From JADJOM01 sp046327715 (GTDB taxonomy: Bacteria; Gemmatimonadota; Gemmatimonadetes; Gemmatimonadales; GWC2-71-9), in contig JAXLXY010000010.1 of NCBI GenBank assembly GCA_046327715.1, positions 96,822 to 160,821 of the forward strand: a stretch of DNA of 64,000 bases, written 5' to 3'. Below are positions 43,867-51,954 of this stretch, in pieces. A model generated the notes under the pieces. The model worked only from the letters and a program-made list of their open reading frames with translations, had not been told where the DNA came from and made no database searches. The position numbers were made by a program, and so were the translations under genes. Each line of letters begins with the position of its first letter. Positions within the stretch are counted from its first letter, which is position 1.

Positions 43867-43916
43867 AAACTACAATGCATCCGTTGACTAGTCAAGTATC
43901 AACAACGCATCCATTG
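43867..43916 (-). promoter_or_regulatory. Promoter and operator of the MarR gene
   Basis: TTGACTAGTCAA (43884-43895) is a perfect 12-bp palindrome. On the minus strand its TTGACT half is the -35, followed after 17 bp by TAGTTT (43867-43872). ACAAyGCATCCrTTG also occurs twice (43873-43887 and 43902-43916), flanking the palindrome. Binding here would block RNA polymerase. Confidence 0.75.
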
Positions 43917-43938
43917 CGGTCGCCGGGCCGTCGCGGGG

Positions 43939-45531
43939 CTACCGGAGCGTCGCCGCCAGCCAGGTCGTCAGGGCGTCGAGGACCGCATCCGGGATGCGCG
44001 CGTCCCCGAGCGCGGCATACTCCGCGGGCGAGCCGTCGGTGGGGGAGGGGAGGAACAGGTGATTGAGCCCGGGGAAGACCTCGACGTCCACGCGTCGGTT
44101 GCCACTGCTGCGGATCGCGGCCGCCAGGGTGTCCGCCTGGCCGGCGGTGACCTGGCGGTCGAGCGCCCCCTGGAGGATCAGCACCGGCTGGCGCACCAGC
44201 CGCGCCGCGCGGAGGGGTTCGTAATGCCGGAACCAGCGGAGCCAGGGCAGGGCGGGCAGGGAATCGGCCCGGACCTGCCGCTCGGCCTCGGCGAGCCGCT
44301 CGGCGCGGACCTCGGGACTCAGGTCCGGGCTGGTCCGTATCGGCCAGAGCACCTGGTCCACGAGGATCTCGGTGCCGTTCTTCGAGGGCCCGGCCATCAG
44401 CACCAGCGCCGCAACCGCGCGGTCCTGCGCCCCGAGCAGCGGGGCGATCATGGCGCCCTCACTATGCCCCACCAGCGCGATGCGTCGGGCATCGAGATCC
44501 GGCCGGCCTCGCACCCAGCGGAGCTGCGCGCGGGTGTCCTCGGCGAGGTCTGCGGTGGTGGCAGAATCCGCGTGGCCCGTGCTCTCGCCGGCTCCCCGGT
44601 CATCGCAGCGCAGGCTGGCCACGCCCGCGGCGCCCAGCCGCTCCGCGACCTCGCCGAACAGGCGGTAGGCCGGGAGCAGGGGCCACAGGTCCTCGTCACG
44701 TTGCTGGGAGCCGGAGCCCGTGATTGTCACCGCAACCGGAAACGGCGCCCGGCCCGCGATGGGCCGCACAAGCGTGCAGGCCAGGGAGAAGGTATCGGTG
44801 CCCGCGCCCGCCGGGACGCGGACCTCCTCGGCCTGCCATGGGGCGCCGGCCGGCGCACGGTAGTCCGGGGTAGGTCGCCGCAGTCCCGCCAGGGGGAGGA
44901 GTGTATCGGTCGGGCTCGCGAGCACGACGCGCACGCGCTGGGCCGGGATCGTGAACTCGCCGAGCCCGCCACCGCGGCGCTGGCCGAGGAACTCCAGTCC
45001 TGCGAAGCCGATCCGGACCGAATCGCCGCGGTAGCTCAGGACCACCGACATCAGCGAGTCCTGGCCGGCCACCAGTACCTGGACGGTGGTATCCCGTTCC
45101 GGGAAGCGGCGCACCAGTTCGGCGAACATGAAGGTCGACTGCGGCGGCAGCACCAGCGCCGGGCGACCGGCGCGTGTGACCTCCCGGGTGCTCCGGCCAA
45201 GCCGGCCGGTGATCCGCAGGGAGTCATCGTCCTGCCGCACGTCGTAGCTGCCGCGCGTGGAGTCGCCGGTGGCGTTGGTGACTGACATGGCGAAGCTGCG
45301 GAAGCCCTCGCCACCGAGGACCGTGCGGCTGCTGACCCGCAGGTTGACCACGGGCACCAGCGTCTCGAGCACCAGCGTATCACCGAGGCGACGGAAGCTC
45401 TCCCGGCCCAGCTCCGCCGTGCCCTGGTAGATCCGGTACACCCCGCTGACCTGCGCCGCCACGGGGCGGGGTGCGGCGAGGGCCGCCAGGAGCAGGAGGG
45501 CGGGGCGGACGAGCTCAGCGCTTCGGCGCAT
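43939..45531 (-). CDS. Exported alpha/beta hydrolase
   Basis: The 530-aa protein has a signal peptide (LVRPALLLLAALAAPRPVAAQ), a beta-rich N-terminal region (residues 25-240) of unknown role and a C-terminal alpha/beta hydrolase domain. The nucleophile elbow is GHSEGA at about residue 373, with the acid in LQGALDRQV and the His in FPGLNHLFLP. The form resembles secreted esterase/dipeptidyl-type hydrolases. The substrate is unknown. It overlaps the upstream small zinc-ribbon gene by 17 bp. Confidence 0.9.
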   Translation of the reverse strand: MRRSAELVRPALLLLAALAAPRPVAAQVSGVYRIYQGTAELGRESFRRLGDTLVLETLVPVVNLRVSSRTVLGGEGFRSFAMSVTNATGDSTRGSYDVRQDDDSLRITGRLGRSTREVTRAGRPALVLPPQSTFMFAELVRRFPERDTTVQVLVAGQDSLMSVVLSYRGDSVRIGFAGLEFLGQRRGGGLGEFTIPAQRVRVVLASPTDTLLPLAGLRRPTPDYRAPAGAPWQAEEVRVPAGAGTDTFSLACTLVRPIAGRAPFPVAVTITGSGSQQRDEDLWPLLPAYRLFGEVAERLGAAGVASLRCDDRGAGESTGHADSATTADLAEDTRAQLRWVRGRPDLDARRIALVGHSEGAMIAPLLGAQDRAVAALVLMAGPSKNGTEILVDQVLWPIRTSPDLSPEVRAERLAEAERQVRADSLPALPWLRWFRHYEPLRAARLVRQPVLILQGALDRQVTAGQADTLAAAIRSSGNRRVDVEVFPGLNHLFLPSPTDGSPAEYAALGDARIPDAVLDALTTWLAATLR

Positions 45532-45736
45532 AGGACTCCAGGAAGCCGCACTGGGTGCAACGGTGGGTCACGACCGGGATCGGGATCTTTCCCTTGAGCT
45601 TGAGCCCGGTCCAGAAGGACTTCTCCGGCGGGCCCTCGACCCAGGCCGACTGCGCTCGGCTGCCGTGATCGCCCTGGTCGAGGATAAACCCCTCCTGGAA
45701 ACGGCCGCCACAGCGGGGACAACTCGGGTGGTTCAT
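45515..45736 (-). CDS. Small zinc-ribbon protein
   Basis: The 73-aa protein has CPRCGG at residues 6-11 and CTQCGF near the end, forming a four-Cys zinc ribbon, with a central FILDQGDHGSRAQSAWVEG and FWTGLKLKGKIPIPV. It resembles the PF20097 (DUF6487) nucleotide-binding-like ribbon proteins; the function is unknown. ATG 45736 was chosen because the frame further up is low-complexity Arg/Pro. It overlaps the hydrolase start by 17 bp, which implies coupling. Confidence 0.78.
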   Translation of the reverse strand: MNHPSCPRCGGRFQEGFILDQGDHGSRAQSAWVEGPPEKSFWTGLKLKGKIPIPVVTHRCTQCGFLESYAPKR

Positions 45737-45761
45737 GGTACACTCCCGCCTGTCGGGAAGT

Positions 45762-45941
45762 TCAGCTGGTACGGGGGGGCTCCGCGGGGGGCGGGGCGAG
45801 GCGCCCCGCCTCCCGCAGCGCACGCCGGAGGAGGAACTCGATCTGGCCGTTCAGGGACCGGAGTTCGTCGCCGGCCCAGCGCTGCAGGGCCTCGTGGAGC
45901 TCCGGCTCCATCCGCAGGAGAAACGGCTTCCGCTCCGCCAC
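45762..45941 (-). CDS. Arc-type ribbon-helix-helix DNA-binding protein
   Basis: A 59-aa gene. From GTG 45941 the protein reads MAERKPFLLRMEPELHEALQ, continues with RWAGDELRSLNGQIEFLLRR and ends in a Pro-rich tail. This is the Arc/MetJ-like fold: beta strand KPFLLRM, then two helices with the NGQIEFLLRRAL second helix. A stop precedes GTG in frame, so the start is certain. It lies 11 bp after the SPFH gene and is the second gene of that transcript; it may autoregulate the pair. Such SPFH plus Arc-type pairs are known in other bacteria, which supports the call. Confidence 0.87.
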   Translation of the reverse strand: MAERKPFLLRMEPELHEALQRWAGDELRSLNGQIEFLLRRALREAGRLAPPPAEPPRTS

Positions 45942-45952
45942 GGCTCACCGGC

Positions 45953-46822
45953 TCACTGGTAGAGGCTGCCGGCGTTCAGGATCGGCTGGGTGGACTGCTC
46001 CGAGCAGAGCACCACCAGCAGGTTGCTCACCATGGTGGCCTTGCGCTCCTCGTCCAGGTGGATGATCTGCTTGCTCGAGAGCAGGGCCAGCGCCGACTCG
46101 ACCATGCCCACCGCGCCCTCGACGATCTTCTGGCGCGCGGCGATGACCGCCGAGGCCTGCTGTCGGCGCAGCATGACGCCGGCGATCTCCGGCGCGTAGG
46201 CCAGGTGGCTGATCCGGGCCTCGAGCACCTTCACACCGGCCTTGGCGAGGCGCTCCTGGATCTCGCCCTTGAGCCGCTCCGCCACGTCCATCGTGTTGGT
46301 GGAGAGCGACATCTGTCCCTCTTCGTGGGCGTCGTAGGGATACTGGTTGGCCAGGCCCCGGAGCGCCGCCTCGCTCTGCACCTTCACGTAGTCCTCGTAG
46401 TTGTCCACCTCGAACAGCGCCTCGGCCGCGTCGGTGACCTGCCAGACCACCACGGCGCCGATCTCGATCGGGTTGGAGGCGTGGTCGTTCACCTTGAGCT
46501 TGGTGGTCTCGAAGTTCCGCACCCGGAGGCTCACCGCCTTCTTGCTGAAGAAGGGGTTGGCCCACCAGAGGCCGGCGGTGCGGACCGAGCCTACGTAGTC
46601 GCCGAAAAGCTGCAGCACCCGCGACTGGTTGGGCTGCACCGTGAACAGGCCGCACCACAGGACGATCAGGACCAGCATGGCGCCCAGGCTGGGCAGCAGC
46701 AGGCCCACGGATTCGGTTCGGATCGCCGTGATGAACCCGTACAGCGCGGCGATGGAGCCGAGCAGCAGGATGGCGAGCATGAGCCCGCCGGAAGCGACCT
46801 TGCGTTCTGATTCGCGAATCAC
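45953..46822 (-). CDS. SPFH/band-7 domain membrane protein
   Basis: The 289-aa protein has two N-terminal membrane segments (GGLMLAILLLGSIAALYGF; LGAMLVLIVLWCGLFTV) and an SPFH domain: QSRVLQLFGDYVGSVRTAGLW, FETTKLKVNDHASNPIEIGA, VVWQVTDAAEALFEV, and a C-terminal helix RQQASAVIAARQKIVEGAVG. SPFH proteins form membrane rings linked to proteolysis or microdomains. GTG 46822 (VIRESERKVASGG) is chosen over the far upstream ATG because the promoter lies between them. Confidence 0.9.
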   Translation of the reverse strand: MIRESERKVASGGLMLAILLLGSIAALYGFITAIRTESVGLLLPSLGAMLVLIVLWCGLFTVQPNQSRVLQLFGDYVGSVRTAGLWWANPFFSKKAVSLRVRNFETTKLKVNDHASNPIEIGAVVVWQVTDAAEALFEVDNYEDYVKVQSEAALRGLANQYPYDAHEEGQMSLSTNTMDVAERLKGEIQERLAKAGVKVLEARISHLAYAPEIAGVMLRRQQASAVIAARQKIVEGAVGMVESALALLSSKQIIHLDEERKATMVSNLLVVLCSEQSTQPILNAGSLYQ

Positions 46823-46853
46823 GAGCCTATCCCCGGTTGAGGTTGGAATCAAG

Positions 46854-46882
46854 ATGATATCACCATGATGGTCCGCTGTCAA
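46854..46882 (-). promoter_or_regulatory. Consensus sigma70 promoter of the SPFH-Arc operon
   Basis: TTGACA (46877-46882) and TATCAT (46854-46859) with an exact 17-bp spacer on the minus strand; transcription would start near 46847, 25 nt before the GTG. It is one of the best promoters in the window. Confidence 0.8.
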
Positions 46883-46947
46883 CTGGCGACAAAACCCATT
46901 GATTCGCAATGGTTTACACTGAACCGGTCTACTCGGGAGAGACCCGA

Positions 46948-47418
46948 ATGAGCTCGATTCGACCCGCAACGCCGCAGGACCGAGACGCCGTGCTCCGGTT
47001 GACTGAACGCCTTGGGGACTTTCCGGTACCCCCGTGGCGGACCCCGGAGGAGATCGGGCGGGCCGATCACCACCTGCTGCTGCCGGCGTTGGAGTCGCTC
47101 CCGGCGGAGGCGCTGCTGCTGGTGGCGGAGGTTGCGGCGCGGGTGGTCGGCTTCGTGTTTGCCGCGGAACGCGAGGACTACTTCACCCACGAGGTGGTGG
47201 TGCACGTCGAGGACCTGGCGCTCGCCCCGGAGGCGGAGGGGCGCGGGCTGGCCCGCGCCCTCATGGAGGCGGTGGAGTCCTGGGCGCGCGGCCGGGGCCG
47301 GCGGCGGGTGTCGCTCAACGTCTGGGCCCAGAACCGCCGGGCCATCGGGCTCTACGAGCGGCTCGGCTACCAGCCCGAGACGGTGCACTATCTCAAGGAG
47401 GTCGGGCTCAAGCCGTGA
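46948..47418 (+). CDS. GNAT-family N-acetyltransferase
   Basis: The 156-aa protein has the GNAT core: SIRPATPQDRDAVLRL, VHVEDLALAPEAEGRGLARAL containing the acetyl-CoA-binding Q/RxxGxG/A-like motif (EGRGLA), and RRAIGLYERLGYQPE at the end. It may acetylate an amine; the substrate is unknown. ATG 46948 is preferred to ATG 46909 because of the MSSIRPAT start. It is convergent with the DapA-like gene and overlaps it by 11 bp. Confidence 0.92.
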   Translation: MSSIRPATPQDRDAVLRLTERLGDFPVPPWRTPEEIGRADHHLLLPALESLPAEALLLVAEVAARVVGFVFAAEREDYFTHEVVVHVEDLALAPEAEGRGLARALMEAVESWARGRGRRRVSLNVWAQNRRAIGLYERLGYQPETVHYLKEVGLKP

Positions 47419-48481
47419 GCCACCGGTCGCGGTGCTCGGCAATGAAGCGGTCGTCGAGGAGGTCGGGGTGGGCCGCCAATGTCCGCTCGATCTCCTCGGC
47501 TTGCCCTGACGAGAGCCCCTCGCCGGGGTCGAGGCACCAGGTGCCCGCGAGCAGGCCCTGCCGCCGGAGCACCTCGTGGATCCCGGAAATGCAGCCACGG
47601 AACCCATTGGCGGCGTCGAACAGCGCCGCGTTGAGCTCGGTGAGCGCGGTCGCCAGCCGGAACCAGGCGGGGTCCACCGCCGCCTCGTCCGGCAGGCGGC
47701 GGATGGTGTGCAGCATCTCGACGGCGCGCCGGGTGCCCACCGCCCATTGGCCGAGCAGGCCCCCCACGATGCGGCGCTCGGTGCCGTGGGGCCCGCGGAA
47801 GCGGGAGAGCAGGTCGACCACGATGCTGTCGTCGTTGCCGGTGTAGAGGGCTATGTCGTCGCGGCCCGCATCGGCCACCGCCCGGACCACGTCGAGGGTC
47901 TGGTAGCGGTTGAACGGGGCGATCTTGATGGCGACGACCTCGGGGATCTCCGCGAAGCGCCGCCAGAAACCGTAGGAGAGCACCCGCCCGCCCACGGCCG
48001 GCTGCAGGTAGAACCCCACCAGCGGCCGGACGCTCGCCACGGCGCGGCAGTGTGCCAGCATCGCCTCCTCGGTGGCGTCCCGCCACGCCGCCAGGGAGAG
48101 CAGGAGCGCATCATATCCCAGGTCGGCGGCGAGGGTCGCCTCGCGCATGGCCTGGGCGGTGTGACCCAGCACCCCGGCGATGGCCGCGAAGCCCCGGGGC
48201 CGGGCCTGCAGCTCGGCGCGGATGGTCTCGGCGGCGAGCCTGAGCACCGGCTCGAGCAGCCCGTGGTGCGGATCGCGGATGGCGAACTGGGTGGTGTGCA
48301 CCCCGACGGCCAGCCCGCCGGCACCCGCCTCGAGGTAGTAGCGGGTGAGGGCGCGCTGGCGCCGCTCGTCGAGCGTCCGCGCCGCCGTGAGGGCGAGCGG
48401 GTGTGCCGGGATCACCTGGCCGGCGAGGAGGTGGGTCCGCAGCGCGGACCCACCGCTGTTCCGTCGCTCAGAATTGCCCAT
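47408..48481 (-). CDS. DapA-like (dihydrodipicolinate synthase family) aldolase
   Basis: The 357-aa protein is a class-I aldolase TIM barrel of the DHDPS/NAL family. It opens with VIPAHPLALTAARTLDERRQ and has GAGGLAVGVHTTQFAIRDP, LVGFYLQPAVGG and the Schiff-base Lys in VVAIKIAPFNR. It is more divergent than true DapA, lacking the GTTGE motif, and has a C-terminal extension. The upstream epimerase gene overlaps it by 14 bp. The two probably act on the same sugar-acid or keto-acid substrate, but the pathway is not known to me. Confidence 0.85.
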   Translation of the reverse strand: MGNSERRNSGGSALRTHLLAGQVIPAHPLALTAARTLDERRQRALTRYYLEAGAGGLAVGVHTTQFAIRDPHHGLLEPVLRLAAETIRAELQARPRGFAAIAGVLGHTAQAMREATLAADLGYDALLLSLAAWRDATEEAMLAHCRAVASVRPLVGFYLQPAVGGRVLSYGFWRRFAEIPEVVAIKIAPFNRYQTLDVVRAVADAGRDDIALYTGNDDSIVVDLLSRFRGPHGTERRIVGGLLGQWAVGTRRAVEMLHTIRRLPDEAAVDPAWFRLATALTELNAALFDAANGFRGCISGIHEVLRRQGLLAGTWCLDPGEGLSSGQAEEIERTLAAHPDLLDDRFIAEHRDRWLTA

Positions 48482-49499
48482 CGCGCACCTCGAATCGGGT
48501 CGGCTTCCCGAGCTGCCGCCCTCCCTGTGCCACCCACGCCGCGGTCCACGCGATCATCGTCTCGAGGCCCACGGCGGGCGGCCCGAACCTGGCCGCGGCC
48601 CTTCCCGCGTTGCTCAGCAGGGCGTCGGGCGCCTCGGCGCCCTCGAACACCGCCGGTCGCCCGAAGCGCTCGGCAAAGCGCTCCGCCAGCCAACGGATGC
48701 TCACCACCTCCGGCCCGGTCAGGTTGAGCACGGCCGCGGGGCTCGCGGCCAGCGCCAGCGACTGCAGCGCACGGGCGTTCGCATCGCCCTGCCAGATCAC
48801 GTTCACGTGGCCCATGCGCAGGGGAACCGGCTCGCCGGCGTGGACCCGCCGGGCGGTGTCGAGCAGGACACCGTAGCGCAGGTCGATGGCGTAGTTGAGC
48901 CGGAGGATCGCCACGGGGGTGCCCCGGCTGGCCGCCGCGTGCTCGAACAGCCGCTCGCGCGCCAGGCAGCTCATGGCGTACTCGCCCACGGGGCCGACCG
49001 GGTCGGTCTCGACCGGCCCGCCGTCGGCGACGGGGGTGAGCGGATAGACGTTGCCGGTGGAGAAGACCACGGTGCGCGCCGTGGGGAAGCGCTGCGCCAC
49101 CAGGGCCGGGATGAGGGCGTTCATGGCCCAGGTCACGTGGGGCGCGACCCGGGTGCCGAACTTCTGCCCGGCCATGAAGACGAGATTCGGGGCATCGGGA
49201 AGGGAGGCCACCGCCCGCTGGTCGAGGAGGTCGGCGGTGCGGGTGACGACGCCCGCGGCCTCCAGCGCCTCCCGCGAGCCCGGGGTCCCGAACCGGGACA
49301 CGGCGATGACGCGGTCCGGCCGCCCCAATGCGTCCAGCGCACGGCGGGCCATGCGGGCCAGGCTCGGCCCCATCTTGCCGCCGGCCCCAAGAACGAGAAG
49401 GTCCCCCGGCACCTGCCGGAGGACCTCCACGACACCATCGGTGGGGCGGGAGAGCCGCTCCTCGAGTGCCGCCTCGTCTGCCGGGCCCGGCTCCACCAT
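48468..49499 (-). CDS. NAD-dependent epimerase/dehydratase family protein
   Basis: The 343-aa protein has a Rossmann loop LLVLGAGGKMGPSLARMARR, VVFSTGNVYPLTPVADGGPV, and the YxxxK-like region GEYAMSCLARERL where the Lys appears replaced by Ala/Arg, a notable change in the catalytic pair. It belongs to the extended-SDR superfamily. ATG 49499 is used; the frame further up runs into the 8-bp array and gives repetitive residues. It is translationally coupled to the DapA-like gene (14-bp overlap), suggesting a two-step catabolic unit. Confidence 0.85.
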   Translation of the reverse strand: MVEPGPADEAALEERLSRPTDGVVEVLRQVPGDLLVLGAGGKMGPSLARMARRALDALGRPDRVIAVSRFGTPGSREALEAAGVVTRTADLLDQRAVASLPDAPNLVFMAGQKFGTRVAPHVTWAMNALIPALVAQRFPTARTVVFSTGNVYPLTPVADGGPVETDPVGPVGEYAMSCLARERLFEHAAASRGTPVAILRLNYAIDLRYGVLLDTARRVHAGEPVPLRMGHVNVIWQGDANARALQSLALAASPAAVLNLTGPEVVSIRWLAERFAERFGRPAVFEGAEAPDALLSNAGRAAARFGPPAVGLETMIAWTAAWVAQGGRQLGKPTRFEVRDGQF

Positions 49500-49554
49500 G
49501 GTTGCGACCTCCGGCCCGCCGCGAGAGCCCCCGCGCCACGATCCCGCCTCCTGC

Positions 49555-49626
49555 CCGCCCAACCGCCCAACCGCCCAACCGCCCAACCGCCTAACCGCCT
49601 AACCGCCTAACCGCCTAACCGCCCTA
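49555..49626. repeat. 8-bp tandem array CCGCCCAA/CCGCCTAA, nine units
   Basis: Four CCGCCCAA, four CCGCCTAA and one CCGCCCTA in an unbroken row. It ends 3 bp before the citrate synthase stop codon position (49630) and lies in the gap to the epimerase gene. Confidence 0.95.
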
Positions 49627-49629
49627 CGA

Positions 49630-50916
49630 CTAGCCTCGCATGGCCATCGGGACGAAGTCGCGCTCGTCGTAGCCGATGTAGATCTGCCGCGGCCGCGCGA
49701 TCTTCTGCTCTTTGTCCCGCAGCATCTCCTCCCACTGGGCGATCCAGCCCGGCAGGCGGCCCAGGGCGAACAGCACCGTGAAGTAGTCGGTGGGGTAGCC
49801 CATCGCCTGGTAGATCAGCCCCGAGTAGAAGTCGACGTTGGGGTAGAGCTTCCGCTTGATGAAGTACTCGTCCTCCAGCGCGATCCGCTCCAGTTCCAGT
49901 GCGATCTCGAGCTTGGGGTTGAGCCCGGTCTGCTCGAAGACGTCGTAGGCCACCTTCTTGATCAGTTTGGCCCGCGGGTCGTACGACTTGTACACCCGGT
50001 GCCCGAAGCCCATCAGCCGGCCATGGCCCGCCTTCACCGATTCGATGAACGCCGGGATGTTCTTCTTCTCGCCGATCTCGTCCAGCATGAACAGCACCGC
50101 CTCGTTGGCGCCGCCGTGCAGCGGCCCGTAAAGCGCGGCGATGCCGGCGGAGACGGCCGAGAACGGGTCCACGTGCGACGAGCCGACGCTGCGCACCGCG
50201 CTGGTGGAGCAGTTCTGCTCGTGGTCGGCATGCAGGATCAGCAGGATCTCGAGGGCGCGCTGGAGCACGGGGTTGGGTTCGTGCCGGCCGCCGATCTCGA
50301 AGGTCATGTTGACGAAGTTGCCGATATAGCTGAGGTCGTTCCGGGGGAAGACGTAGGGCAGGCCCCGGCTGTGCCGGAAGGCGAACGCCGCGATGGTCGG
50401 GAGCTTGGCGATCAGGCGGATCCGCTGGAGGTAGCGGTTGGCCGGGTCGTCGATGTGCTTGGCGTCGGGGTAGAACGTGGAGAGTGCGCCCACGGCGCCG
50501 AGCAGGGTGCCCATCGGGTGGGCGTCGTAGCGGAAGCCCTCGATGAACTTGATGATGTTGGTGTGGACGTAGGTGTGGTACCGGACATCGTTCTCCCACT
50601 TGTCGAGCTGGGCCCGGGTGGGCAGCTCTCCCTCGAACAGCAGGTAGGCGGTCTCCAGGAAGCTCGCCTTCTCCGCCAGCTGCTCGATCGGGAACCCCCG
50701 GTAGCGCAGGATGCCCTTGTCGCCGTCGATGAACGTGATGGCGCTGCGGCAGGAGGCGGTGTTGAGGAAGGCCGGATCGTAGGCCATGAGCCCGAAGTCG
50801 TCGTCCGCGACCTTGATCTGCTTCAGGTCGGCGGCCTTGATCGTGCCCTCGGCGATCGGGATCTCGTACTGCTTGCCGGTGCGGTTGTCGGTAACCGTCA
50901 GGGAATCCTTGGCCAC
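49630..50916 (-). CDS. gltA: Citrate synthase (type II, hexameric)
   Basis: The 428-aa protein is a type II citrate synthase that condenses oxaloacetate and acetyl-CoA. Catalytic residues are visible in LHADHEQNCSTSAVRSVGSS (His), GPLHGGANEAVL (His) and the Asp in VDFYSGLIYQAMG; MGFGHRVYKSYDPR is also diagnostic. GTG 50916 (AKDSLTVTDNRTGKQYEIP) has GAGGAG upstream. It lies apart from acnA (10.4-13.2 kb), so TCA-cycle genes are scattered. Confidence 0.97.
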   Translation of the reverse strand: MAKDSLTVTDNRTGKQYEIPIAEGTIKAADLKQIKVADDDFGLMAYDPAFLNTASCRSAITFIDGDKGILRYRGFPIEQLAEKASFLETAYLLFEGELPTRAQLDKWENDVRYHTYVHTNIIKFIEGFRYDAHPMGTLLGAVGALSTFYPDAKHIDDPANRYLQRIRLIAKLPTIAAFAFRHSRGLPYVFPRNDLSYIGNFVNMTFEIGGRHEPNPVLQRALEILLILHADHEQNCSTSAVRSVGSSHVDPFSAVSAGIAALYGPLHGGANEAVLFMLDEIGEKKNIPAFIESVKAGHGRLMGFGHRVYKSYDPRAKLIKKVAYDVFEQTGLNPKLEIALELERIALEDEYFIKRKLYPNVDFYSGLIYQAMGYPTDYFTVLFALGRLPGWIAQWEEMLRDKEQKIARPRQIYIGYDERDFVPMAMRG

Positions 50917-51045
50917 TCGTCGCTCCTCGAGGTGGTGCCGGGGGTGGGGTGGCAAAGATACCCAAGACCGGCCGGGGGGCGAAATGGGGCCCGGCCGACC
51001 GGTATTCACGCGGCGGTCACGATCCGCCGGTTAGATTGTCCGCCC

Positions 51046-51942
51046 ATGACCTCGCCCGACCTGTCCGCGCGCGCCCGCGGCGCCCTCCTTGGACATGCCG
51101 CCGGCAACGTGCTCGGGCTCCCCGCGGAATTCCTGAACACGCCGGAAGGGATTCGGGCCCGGTTCCCCGAGGGCCTCCGGGAGGTCCAGCGCCAGGATAC
51201 CGCGGATTCCCCCTACGACGACGACCTCGCCCTGACCCTGCTGCTCGCCGAGGAGCTGCTCCAGCCGGACGTGGACCTGCGGCGCCTGGCGCTGGCCTGG
51301 GTGGAGTGGGGGGAGCGGGATGGGCGGGGGATCGGGCAGTGGACCCGGCGGGCCCTGCAGCACATCCGGGTGCATGATGCGCCGCCGTCGTCCACCGGCG
51401 GGCAGGCAGGGAACGGCACGATTTCCCGCTGCCTCCCGGTGGCGCTCCGGACCTTCCGCCAGCCGGCCAACCTGGTGAGCGCCACGTACCACACGGCCGC
51501 CCTGACCCACCCGGACGACCGGTGCACCTGGGGCGCGGTGGCGGTGAACGTGGCCGCCGCCTGCTTCCTGCAGGGCCGCCGCGACTTCATCGGCGACGTG
51601 ATCGAGGCGCTGCGCGAGAACGATGCCCCCGAGGAGCTCCTGGCCGTGGCGCGCCGGGTGCCGGTGGTGCGCCGGGAGGAACTCTCGGTGACCGGGCCGT
51701 CGGCGGGGTACGTGGTGCACGGGGTCGAGATTGCGCTCTGGTTCGCGCACCACGAGCCGAACCTGGAGCGCGGGCTGCTCTGGCTGGCGAATGCGGGTGG
51801 CGACACCGACACCAACGCGGCGGTGGCGGGGGGGCTGATGGGCGCCCGTGATGGCGTGGCGGCGGTGCCGGCACGGTGGATCGAGGCGGTGCCGGGGGCC
51901 GAGCGGATCGGCAACCTGGCGCTCGGGCTGGTCGGACTCTGA
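51046..51942 (+). CDS. ADP-ribosylglycohydrolase (DraG-like) family protein
   Basis: The 298-aa protein has the DraG fold: ARGALLGHAAGNVLGLPAEF, the first metal motif in DSPYDDDLALTLLLAEEL and the C-terminal NAGGDTDTNAAVAGGLMG with the second metal-binding Asp pair. It may remove ADP-ribose from protein or a small molecule; no ART partner is seen nearby. It lies 12 bp before the PepSY gene. Confidence 0.92.
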   Translation: MTSPDLSARARGALLGHAAGNVLGLPAEFLNTPEGIRARFPEGLREVQRQDTADSPYDDDLALTLLLAEELLQPDVDLRRLALAWVEWGERDGRGIGQWTRRALQHIRVHDAPPSSTGGQAGNGTISRCLPVALRTFRQPANLVSATYHTAALTHPDDRCTWGAVAVNVAAACFLQGRRDFIGDVIEALRENDAPEELLAVARRVPVVRREELSVTGPSAGYVVHGVEIALWFAHHEPNLERGLLWLANAGGDTDTNAAVAGGLMGARDGVAAVPARWIEAVPGAERIGNLALGLVGL

Positions 51943-51954
51943 ACGGGAGGGCCT

